Shown: one piece after another, positions 1 to 5,611 of the stretch | Position numbering within the stretch: the first letter of the stretch is position 1 | Layout: each line of letters starts with the position of its first letter | Program-made: the position numbers and the translations under genes | The notes under the pieces: model-generated | Database searches by the model: none | Told to the model about the DNA's origin: nothing | The model's input: only the letters and a program-made list of their open reading frames with translations | NCBI GenBank assembly: GCA_021784255.1 | Contig: JAJXSZ010000181.1 | Coordinates: 1 to 6,570 of the forward strand | DNA length: 6,570 nucleotides | Source: Pseudomonadota bacterium | GTDB taxonomy: Bacteria; Pseudomonadota; Alphaproteobacteria; Acetobacterales; Acetobacteraceae | Direction of reading: 5' to 3'

Positions 1-192
1 GCGCTGTTCGCGACCATCGTTGCGATCCGCGCGGCAGCGACCCCGGTGCTGCTGGTGGAACAGAACGCCGAGGCAGCGCTGGCGATCGCCGATCGCGGCG
101 TCGTACTGGTCGATGGCCGCATCGCCCATGTCGGCGCGGCCGGCGCCATGGCCGCGGATCCCGAGATCCGGCGCCTTTTCCTCGGCGGGTGA
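1..192 (+). CDS. livF: LivF-type ABC transporter ATP-binding protein, C-terminal fragment
   Basis: Frame 1 is open from the window edge to a TGA at 190-192 and gives the last 63 residues of an ABC ATPase. The N-terminal part (Walker A, signature motif, Walker B) lies upstream of the window. The visible piece contains the strand and switch region PVLLVEQNAEAALAIADRG, followed by VLVDGRI and a short helical tail ending in RRLFLGG. The VEQN sequence is typical of LivF, whereas LivG usually has an EHDM-like sequence there. LivF is one of the two cytoplasmic ATPases that power LIV-type (HAAT family) importers. It stops 36 bp before the binding-protein gene, with the permease genes beyond, so it belongs to this transporter. 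Family assignment is firm. The LivF rather than LivG call rests on the VEQN motif and the short C-terminus. Confidence 0.9.
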   Translation, partial: ALFATIVAIRAAATPVLLVEQNAEAALAIADRGVVLVDGRIAHVGAAGAMAADPEIRRLFLGG

Positions 193-203
193 ACCGCTAT
201 AGT
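176..203 (+). promoter_or_regulatory. Possible weak internal promoter before the binding-protein gene
   Basis: The 36-bp gap after livF is the least GC-rich intergenic stretch in the window. It holds TATAGT at 198-203, one mismatch from the sigma-70 -10 consensus. Sixteen bases upstream is TTTTCC (176-181), which matches the -35 consensus at only three of six positions and lies inside the end of livF. An 8-bp palindrome, GTCGCGAC (202-209), overlaps the -10. Extra expression of a binding protein relative to its permeases would make biological sense, but the -35 is poor and such matches occur by chance. Confidence 0.15.
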
Positions 204-228
204 CGCGACAAAACAGGGAGACCGTACC

Positions 229-1419
229 ATGAAAATCGGACTGACGCGGCGACGCGCGCTGCTCGCCGGCCTCGCCCTTCCGGCCTTTGCGCCGGGCCTC
301 GCCGAGGCGGCGCAATCCATCCCGATCGGCACCCTGACGCCGCTGACCGGCGCCGGGGGTGCCTATGGGCCATCGATGGCCAAGGTGGCGAAGGCGGTCG
401 TCGACGAGATCAACGCCGCCGGCGGCGTGCTGGGCCGCAGGCTCGCGCTGACCTCCGAGGACAGCGAAACCAATCCCGACGCCGGCGTGAAGGCGGCGCA
501 CAAGCTGATCGACATCAATCACGTGGTGGCGATCTGCGGCACCTGGGCCTCCGCAGTGACGACGGCGGTGGCGCCGGTGTGCTGGCAGAGCAAGACGATG
601 CTGTTCACCGTCTCCGGCGCCGATAGCATCACGCTGCTGCCGCACCATGGCTACATCATCCGCACCCAGCCCAACTCGCACCTGCAGGCGGTGAGCGTCG
701 CCGACTTCATGGCCGCGCGCGGGATCAAGTCGTTCTACTCGCTCTCCGTGCAGTCGCCGTTCGCCACGAGCGTCTACCAGCAGATGGGCGCGGAGCTGGC
801 GACCAAGGGCGGCAAGGCGCTCGGCGATACGATCTATGACGGCAGCAAGACGAGTTTCCGCACCGAGGTGGAGAAGGCGGTCGCAACCAAGCCGGAGCTG
901 ATCTTCCTCAACAGCTACGCGCCCGATCTCGCGATCCTGCTGCGCAACATCTACCAGGCGGGGTTCAGCGGCCCGCGTTTCACCCCGGGCTACGCGGCGA
1001 CGCCGAAGCTGATCGCGAGCCTGCCCAAGCCGGTCACCGACGGGCTCATCAGCTACGCGCCCTCGCCCGACCCCGGCAGCCCTGGCTACAAGCGGGTAAA
1101 GCAGATCCTCGGGACCGAGCCCGATCCGTATTCGGCGCAGATCTACGACCATGTCTCGCTCGCGGCGCTGGCGATGGCGCAGGGCAAGGCAGCGACCAGC
1201 CAGGCGATTCACGACAACGTGCGCGCCGTCGGCAACCCGAACGGCGTCGCGGTGACCGACGCCGTCGCCGGACTGAAGGCGATCGCGGCAGGTCATACGA
1301 TCAACTATTCCGGCGCTTCCGGCCCCTGCAAATTCAACGCGATCGGCGACATCCTCAGCAGTAAATTCCGTTTCGATCTCGTCAGGAACGGCAAATCGAC
1401 GCTGCTCACCATCTCGTGA
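229..1419 (+). CDS. Periplasmic substrate-binding protein of a LIV-type ABC transporter (type 1 periplasmic binding fold)
   Basis: This 396-residue protein would capture the transported solute in the periplasm and deliver it to LivH/LivM. Residues 6-28 form an export signal with TRRRALL resembling a twin-arginine motif, a hydrophobic stretch LLAGLALPAFAPGLA, and a likely cleavage after AEA (about residue 27). The mature part opens with IPIGTLTPLTG and continues with YGPSM, VVDEINAAGGVLGRRL and AHKLI, the standard N-terminal pattern of LivK/LivJ-like proteins. Near the C-terminus, YSGASGPCKFNAIGDI matches the conserved end segment of the family. Length is normal. The ATG is supported by AGGGAG (215-220) eight bases upstream. 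Neighbours are livF before and livH after a 13-bp gap. The ligand cannot be read from the sequence: this family binds amino acids, amides, urea and aromatic acids, and the operon does not look like simple leucine uptake. Confidence 0.95.
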   Translation: MKIGLTRRRALLAGLALPAFAPGLAEAAQSIPIGTLTPLTGAGGAYGPSMAKVAKAVVDEINAAGGVLGRRLALTSEDSETNPDAGVKAAHKLIDINHVVAICGTWASAVTTAVAPVCWQSKTMLFTVSGADSITLLPHHGYIIRTQPNSHLQAVSVADFMAARGIKSFYSLSVQSPFATSVYQQMGAELATKGGKALGDTIYDGSKTSFRTEVEKAVATKPELIFLNSYAPDLAILLRNIYQAGFSGPRFTPGYAATPKLIASLPKPVTDGLISYAPSPDPGSPGYKRVKQILGTEPDPYSAQIYDHVSLAALAMAQGKAATSQAIHDNVRAVGNPNGVAVTDAVAGLKAIAAGHTINYSGASGPCKFNAIGDILSSKFRFDLVRNGKSTLLTIS

Positions 1420-1425
1420 CGGCGG

Positions 1426-1441
1426 GGCGATCTTGATCGCC
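1426..1441 (+). promoter_or_regulatory. Inverted repeat over the livH ribosome-binding region and TTG start
   Basis: GGCGATC (1426-1432) and GATCGCC (1435-1441) are perfect 7-base inverted arms separated only by TT. In RNA the central C-G pair would have to open, leaving a six-pair GC-rich stem with a four-base loop. The structure contains the TTG start codon (1433-1435) and the last bases of the only purine-rich candidate ribosome-binding sequence (GGGG, 1424-1427). It lies just after the stop of the binding-protein gene (1417-1419). The symmetry is directly visible. A role in damping LivH translation relative to the binding protein is inference. Confidence 0.4.
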
Positions 1442-2311
1442 ATTGCCCAGGCGATCGTGAACGGGGTACTGGCCGGCGCGGCCCTGGCGGTGCCGGCCAT
1501 CGCCTTCACCACCATCTTCGCCGTGCTGCGCTTCGCCAATTTCGCCGTGGCCGGTTTTGCAACCCTCGGCGCCTATGGCGGCTGGCTGGTCAACACGCGG
1601 CTCGGCGTGCCGGCGGTGCCGGCCCTGCTGGGGGCCTGCGTTGCGGGCGGGGCGGCCGCGGTCATCGTCGACGAGGCGGCGCTCAAGGGGCTGCGGCGGC
1701 GCATCCGCCCGGGCGAAGCGGCGCTCGCGCCGGCGATCGCCTCGGTGGCGGCGACGCTGCTGCTCGAAAACGTGGCACGGTTCCTGTTCGGCAACGATCC
1801 GCAGGGCTACGACCTGCCGGTGTTTCGCGACTGGCATATCGGTGCGCTCGCGGTCGGGCCGCAGCAGCTCGCCGACGCGGCGATCGCGCTGGTCGCGATG
1901 ACGGCGCTGTTCCTGTTCCTCGGCTTCACCCGCGCCGGGCGGACCATGCGCGCAGTGGCGGACAACCCCGGCCTGGCGGCGCTGAAGGGGATCGATGCCG
2001 CGCGGGTGGGGCGGATCGCGACCTTTGCCGCGGGCGCGCTTGCCGGGCTCGGCGGGATGCTGATCGGCTTCGACACCAGCCTCGATCCGCTGCTCGGCTT
2101 TCGCGTCATGCTTTCGGTGTTCGCCGCGGCGGTGGTCGGCGGGCTCGGCAGCATCCCGGGCGCGGTCGCCGGCGCCTTCGTCGTCGGGCTCGGTGAGGAA
2201 ATGGCAACGCTGGTGGTGGACCCCGCCTACCGGACCGCGGTGGGCTTCGCCGCGATCCTGATCGTGCTGTCACTGCGACCGGCGGGGCTGTTCGGCGAGC
2301 GGACCGCCTGA
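1433..2311 (+). CDS. livH: LivH-type ABC transporter permease
   Basis: This 292-residue inner-membrane protein is one of the two channel subunits of the LIV-type importer. It is dominated by hydrophobic segments, roughly residues 5-30, 37-55, 61-80, 98-118, 146-165, 195-212, 226-252 and 268-281. The N-terminal pattern NGVLAGAALAVPAIAFTTIF followed by AVLRFANFA is the LivH start. FTRAGRTMRAVADNPGLAAL (165-184) is the cytoplasmic ATPase-contact loop. The C-terminus GGLGSIPGAVAGAFVVGLGE and LRPAGLFGE are also typical. The start is TTG: there is no ATG until well into the protein, and the family alignment begins here. The preceding SD-like GGGG is weak and lies in an inverted repeat. The usual FAHG after the first helix reads FAVAG here. 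It overlaps livM by one base. Confidence 0.93.
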   Translation: MIAIAQAIVNGVLAGAALAVPAIAFTTIFAVLRFANFAVAGFATLGAYGGWLVNTRLGVPAVPALLGACVAGGAAAVIVDEAALKGLRRRIRPGEAALAPAIASVAATLLLENVARFLFGNDPQGYDLPVFRDWHIGALAVGPQQLADAAIALVAMTALFLFLGFTRAGRTMRAVADNPGLAALKGIDAARVGRIATFAAGALAGLGGMLIGFDTSLDPLLGFRVMLSVFAAAVVGGLGSIPGAVAGAFVVGLGEEMATLVVDPAYRTAVGFAAILIVLSLRPAGLFGERTA

Positions 2312-3219
2312 TGCTCGCCTATCTCGTCCAGATGGCGAGCTTTGCCGCCATCACCGCGCTGATGGCGCTCGGGCTCGACCTCATCTGGGGCCTCGGCGGC
2401 ATGGCCAATCTCGGACTGGCGGGCAGTGCCGCGGTCGGCGCCTACGCGGCGGCGCTGCTGGGCGTGAAGCTCGGGGTGGCATGGCCGCTGGCCTGGCTGG
2501 CGGCGGCGCTGCTCGCCGCGGGCAGCGGCGCGATCCTCGCGGGCCTGACGGCGCGGTTGCGCGGAGACTATCTCGCCATCGTCACGCTGGGCTTCGCCGA
2601 GGTGATGCAGCTCGCGGCGTCCAACGAGGTCTGGCTGACCGGCGGGACGGGCGGCATTCCCGGGGTGCCGGCGCCATGGCGCGGCAGCCTGCACGGGCTG
2701 GCCTTCGATGCCGCCTTCGCGGCCCTCGCCTGGGGCCTGGTGGTGGTCGCGGCCCTGCTCCTGGCACGGCTCGGCGCTGCACCGTTCGGGCGCGTGCTGC
2801 GCGCGATCCGCGAGGACGACACCGTCGCCGCCGTGGCCGGCAAGCGCGTGCTTCGCTTCAAGGTGCGCGCCTTCGCGGCGGGCAGCGCGCTGGTGGGGCT
2901 CGCCGGCGCGCTCGGCGCGGCGCTCGAGGGCTTCGTCGCACCGGACAGCTTCTCCGCGCTGCTCACGCTCACCGTGGTCCTGGCACTCTGCGCCGGCGGA
3001 CCCGGCGGCGTCTGGGGCGCGCTGCTCGGCGGCGTGCTGGTCACCGCGCTGACCGAGGCCACGCGCTTCGCCGCCGATGCCCTGCCCGCGGTCTCCGCCG
3101 TGCAGGCGGCAGCACTGCGCCAAGGCATGATCGCGCTCGCCCTGATCCTGATCCTGCACCTGCGCCCCGCCGGCATCCTGCCGGAACGGCCGCGCGCCAT
3201 CCCCAAGGAGCTGCGATGA
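2311..3219 (+). CDS. livM: LivM-type ABC transporter permease
   Basis: This is the second membrane channel subunit, 302 residues and highly hydrophobic. Hallmarks in order are GLDLIWGLGGMANLGLAG (21-38), RGDYLAIVTLGFAEV (84-98), the W-L-T-GG-T-GG-I-PGVP segment (108-120), the coupling loop PFGRVLRAIREDDTVAAVAG (158-177), and a terminal LRPAGILPERP (284-294). The first ATG overlaps the livH stop (TGATG), so translation is probably coupled; no strong separate ribosome-binding site is seen. It is shorter than E. coli LivM because it lacks the extra N-terminal part, which is usual for the compact LivM proteins of many proteobacteria. No frameshift or missing core motif is visible. It overlaps the GAF gene by four bases. 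Confidence 0.93.
   Translation: MLAYLVQMASFAAITALMALGLDLIWGLGGMANLGLAGSAAVGAYAAALLGVKLGVAWPLAWLAAALLAAGSGAILAGLTARLRGDYLAIVTLGFAEVMQLAASNEVWLTGGTGGIPGVPAPWRGSLHGLAFDAAFAALAWGLVVVAALLLARLGAAPFGRVLRAIREDDTVAAVAGKRVLRFKVRAFAAGSALVGLAGALGAALEGFVAPDSFSALLTLTVVLALCAGGPGGVWGALLGGVLVTALTEATRFAADALPAVSAVQAAALRQGMIALALILILHLRPAGILPERPRAIPKELR
3205..3210 (+). promoter_or_regulatory. Strong ribosome-binding site that fixes the GAF-protein start
   Basis: AAGGAG lies inside the end of livM, five bases before the ATG at 3216. It supports starting the GAF protein at this ATG, which overlaps the livM TGA as ATGA. The reading frame is open much further upstream, but that part is a shadow of livM. Confidence 0.75.
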
Positions 3220-3713
3220 ACCGCCCCGACCCCACGCCGCACCTCGCCGCGATCGTCCGCGCCCACCGCGAGACCGATCAGCCGCTGGCAACCTTTCGCG
3301 CCGTCGACGCGGCGATGGGCGCGTGCATCGGCCACAGGCTGTTCACCATCCTGATCCATCACCCGGGACTGCGGCAGAGCGAGCGCTTCTACAGCAACCA
3401 GCCGCACGCCTATCCCGTGGGCGGGCGCAAGCCGGTGACGGACGCGCCCTGGATGCAGCGCGTGATCCAGGGTGGCGAGATCTACATCGGCCATGATTAT
3501 AACGATATCAAAACCGTGTTCTTCGACCACGAGCTGATCCGCTCGCTCGGGTGCGAGAGCGTGCTCAATGTGCCGGTGCGCTGGCGGGGGCAAACGCTGG
3601 GCACGCTCAATCTGCTGCACGAGGCGGGCTGGTACCGACCCTCCGACGAGGCGACGGCACGGCTCGTCGCACACCTCGCGCTACCGGCGATGATGCTGAT
3701 CGCGCAACAATAG
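3216..3713 (+). CDS. Stand-alone GAF-domain protein
   Basis: This is a 165-residue soluble protein. The whole length fits a single GAF-like domain: an N-terminal helix (about 10-39), a strand LFTILIHH (42-49), the segment RFYSNQPHAYPVGGRKP (57-73), a middle helix WMQRVIQGGE (79-88), then LIRSLGCESVLNVPV (107-121) and GQTLGTLNLLH (125-135), the central strands typical of GAF domains. No effector domain, signal peptide or membrane segment is present. GAF domains bind small molecules, so a sensor or effector role for the operon substrate is possible. A catalytic role as in free methionine-(R)-sulfoxide reductase is less likely, since only two cysteines (C37, C113) are present. It overlaps livM by four bases and is followed 11 bp later by the M24 gene, so it belongs to the pathway operon. 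Function is unknown. Confidence 0.85.
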   Translation: MNRPDPTPHLAAIVRAHRETDQPLATFRAVDAAMGACIGHRLFTILIHHPGLRQSERFYSNQPHAYPVGGRKPVTDAPWMQRVIQGGEIYIGHDYNDIKTVFFDHELIRSLGCESVLNVPVRWRGQTLGTLNLLHEAGWYRPSDEATARLVAHLALPAMMLIAQQ

Positions 3714-3724
3714 GGACGACCGCC

Positions 3725-4915
3725 ATGGCCTATCTCGGCAACGCGACGCGCCAGCACCGGCTCGACCTGATGCGCCGGCTGATGGACCGCGAGGGGCTGG
3801 ACGCGCTCGCCTTCACCAGCGCCGACTTCTTCCAGTTCGCGACCAATTTCGCGACCGACGTGCAGACCTGGGAACGGCCGGTCGTGTGCGTCGTGCCGCG
3901 CGACGGCGAGCCCTTTGCCGTGCTGTGCGAGCTGTCCACCCATCACTGGCGCTATGCCAGCGAGGATCAGCGGCTCTGGGTCGCGGATGCGAGCTTCTAT
4001 GCCGAGCATCCGCGCACCGGGGCGCGCCTGCCGCTGGCCGCGCAATGGCCGGAGCTGGTGGCCGAGAAGCTGCGCGGCGCCGGCCTCGCCAGCGGGCGCA
4101 TCGGGGCCGAGGCGGCCGGCGGGCCGCTGGGCCGCGCCGTGGCCTTGCTGGCGAAGGCTAGGCTGGAGCCGATGCTCGCCGAGTTCCGCGCGCTGCGATG
4201 GGTCAAATGCGCCGAGGAACTGGCACTGATGCGCGAGATCGCCGGCCTCTCCGACTGGGTGCAGGACCGCTATCGCGAAGCGATCCGCCCGGGGCGGATG
4301 GTGATGGAGCTGGACATGGCGATGGCGACGCTGATGGCCGAGGAAGGCGGACGGCGCTTCCCCGGCGAGCATCTCGAGATCATGCGCTGCTGGACGCTCT
4401 CCGGCCCGGCCTCGGCCGCGCCGCACGGCGATGGCAAGCAGGCGGGAGCACGCATCGAGGCCGGACACGGGCTGGTGAACATCGTGATCCCGCGCGTCAA
4501 CGGGCTGGTGGTGGAGAACGAGCGCACCTGGTTCTGCGGCAAGCCTTCGCCCGAGCAGCAGCGCCTGTTCGAGACCGCGACCGCCGCGAACGAGGCGGCG
4601 GCGGCAGCAGCGATCGCGGGACGGCCAGTGAGCGGGATCGACGCGGCGGCACAGGCGGTGATCGAGCGCGCGGGCTATGGCGAGTTCATCCTGCACCGCA
4701 CCGGCCACGGTATCGGCGTGCTCGGGCACGAATTTCCGGAAGACATGGCCTTCAACAACCGCGCGCTGCTGGCAGGCGAGGTCTATTCCGCCGAACCCGG
4801 GCTCTACGTGTTCGGCCTCGGCGGCTTCCGCCACGACGATACGGTGGTGGTGGGCACGGTACCGGAAGTGCTGACCAAGGCGCCGAAGGACCTGCGCAGC
4901 CAGACCATCGCCTGA
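3725..4915 (+). CDS. M24-family (pita-bread fold, creatinase/Xaa-Pro-dipeptidase-like) hydrolase
   Basis: This 396-residue protein has the usual two-domain length of creatinase and prolidase relatives. Residues 1-155 form the N-terminal domain (RLDLMRRLMDREGLDALAFT) and about 160-396 the catalytic domain. Visible active-site segments are APHGDG with H234, VVENERTWFCG with E264 and E266, HRTGHGIGVLGHEFPED with H328, VYSAEPGLYV with E357, and GGFRHDDTVVV with D371. Compared with the five metal ligands of classical M24 peptidases (D, D, H, E, E), the first Asp is missing (252-254 read N-I-V), the second appears as Glu264 and the last as Asp371. Such changes occur in creatinase-like members that cleave C-N or amide bonds in small molecules. 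The start at ATG 3725 has AGGGA (3712-3716) eight bases upstream; the frame continues further upstream without homology. Substrate is unknown; it is cytoplasmic, with no signal peptide. Confidence 0.88.
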   Translation: MAYLGNATRQHRLDLMRRLMDREGLDALAFTSADFFQFATNFATDVQTWERPVVCVVPRDGEPFAVLCELSTHHWRYASEDQRLWVADASFYAEHPRTGARLPLAAQWPELVAEKLRGAGLASGRIGAEAAGGPLGRAVALLAKARLEPMLAEFRALRWVKCAEELALMREIAGLSDWVQDRYREAIRPGRMVMELDMAMATLMAEEGGRRFPGEHLEIMRCWTLSGPASAAPHGDGKQAGARIEAGHGLVNIVIPRVNGLVVENERTWFCGKPSPEQQRLFETATAANEAAAAAAIAGRPVSGIDAAAQAVIERAGYGEFILHRTGHGIGVLGHEFPEDMAFNNRALLAGEVYSAEPGLYVFGLGGFRHDDTVVVGTVPEVLTKAPKDLRSQTIA

Positions 4916-4930
4916 AGCCCCCGCGCGCAC

Positions 4931-4935
4931 AGGAG
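4931..4935 (+). promoter_or_regulatory. Ribosome-binding site supporting a GTG start
   Basis: AGGAG is placed six bases before GTG (4942-4944) in the 26-bp gap after the M24 gene. The nearest in-frame ATG is eight codons later (4966) and has no comparable purine-rich sequence at the right distance, so GTG is the better start. Confidence 0.7.
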
Positions 4936-4941
4936 AGCAAC

Positions 4942-5607
4942 GTGGCCCGTTACGATATCGGACCGATGCCGGCGCAGGTGCCGGCCGAGGTCATCGCCCT
5001 GCTCCGCCAGGCGGAAACCGCGACGGTCGGCCACTGGCGCCACTGGGGGTTCTGCGACCGCCGCATCGCGCCGGTGCTGCGCCGGCGCGTGGCCGGCACC
5101 GCCGTCACGGTGGCGATCCCGGGGCCCGACTCGACGCTGCTGCACCATGCGGTCGGCTTGCTGCGGCCTGGCGACATCCTGGTCGTCGACCGGCTCGGCG
5201 ATGACCGGCATGCGTGCTGGGGCGGCTGGGTGACGACCGCCGCCAAGGCGGCCGGCGCCGCAGCCGGCGTGGTCGACGGCCCGTGCACCGATATCGAGGA
5301 GATCGAGACCGCCGGTTTCCCAATCTGGTGCCGCGGCATGGCGCCGATCACGACCCGGCTTTACGACCTCGGCGGACGGCTCAACCAGCCAGTCGCGGTC
5401 GGCGGCGTGGTGGTGATGCCGGGCGATGCGGTGCTGTGCGACGAGAGCGGCGTGCTGGTGCTGCCGCCCGCCGAGGCCGAAGCCGAGGCGCGGCAGGCGA
5501 TTGCACGCCAGGCGCGCGGACTGGCGATGCAGGCCAAGGTCGCCGATGGCGACAAGCTCGGCACACTTTCCGGCGCCACCGCCACGGTCCTCGCGGCCAG
5601 GGGCTAG
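4942..5607 (+). CDS. RraA/HMG-aldolase-like family protein
   Basis: This 221-residue protein matches the RraA-like fold shared by RNase E regulator RraA and 4-hydroxy-4-methyl-2-oxoglutarate/4-carboxy-4-hydroxy-2-oxoadipate aldolases. Diagnostic parts are VAGTAVTV (50-57), LLRPGDILVVDRLGDDRHAC (73-92) with WGG (93-95), the A-KAAG-AAGVVDG stretch (101-113), D117-IEEIETAGFPIW, PVAVGGVVVMPGDAVLCDES (150-169) and GVLVLP. In characterised aldolases an Arg-Asp pair follows the G of the DG-like turn and binds the oxo-acid and metal. Here the sequence is DGPCTD (112-117): the Asp is kept (D117) but the Arg is Thr116. The best guess is therefore a cytoplasmic metal-dependent lyase-type enzyme of altered specificity, not a proven aldolase. 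Its stop is four bases before dgoK, so it is probably co-translated with the sugar-acid genes. Regulation of RNase E is unlikely given this catabolic context. Confidence 0.85.
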   Translation: MARYDIGPMPAQVPAEVIALLRQAETATVGHWRHWGFCDRRIAPVLRRRVAGTAVTVAIPGPDSTLLHHAVGLLRPGDILVVDRLGDDRHACWGGWVTTAAKAAGAAAGVVDGPCTDIEEIETAGFPIWCRGMAPITTRLYDLGGRLNQPVAVGGVVVMPGDAVLCDESGVLVLPPAEAEAEARQAIARQARGLAMQAKVADGDKLGTLSGATATVLAARG

Positions 5608-5611
5608 GCCG

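Noticed and set aside
189..626. A + strand frame starting at 189 that overlaps the binding-protein gene
   Set aside because: It is Arg-rich shadow sequence in another frame; the ATG at 229 has a good ribosome-binding site and a full family match.
2481..3215. N-terminal extension of the GAF protein (in-frame start at 2481)
   Set aside because: The extension lies entirely within livM in another frame and is Arg-rich noise; the AAGGAG-ATG pair at 3205-3218 gives a GAF protein of sensible length.
2227..3291. Long - strand open frames across livH, livM and the GAF start
   Set aside because: These are Arg/Gly/Ala-rich low-complexity translations antisense to clear permease genes, as expected from high GC with few stop codons.
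3551..3724. N-terminal extension of the M24 protein (in-frame start at 3551)
   Set aside because: It overlaps the conserved end of the GAF gene and has no M24-like sequence; ATG 3725 has a ribosome-binding site and matches the family start.
3497..4930. A 477-codon open frame on the - strand, longer than the M24 gene opposite it
   Set aside because: It is a mirror of the GC-rich coding strand. Its translation is rich in Arg, Ala, Gly and His without domain motifs, whereas the + strand frame carries full M24 signatures.
4942..5607. Annotation as RNase E inhibitor RraA or as demethylmenaquinone methyltransferase
   Set aside because: These labels are commonly transferred across this fold. The operon is metabolic and the family includes aldolases, so neither label is supported here.
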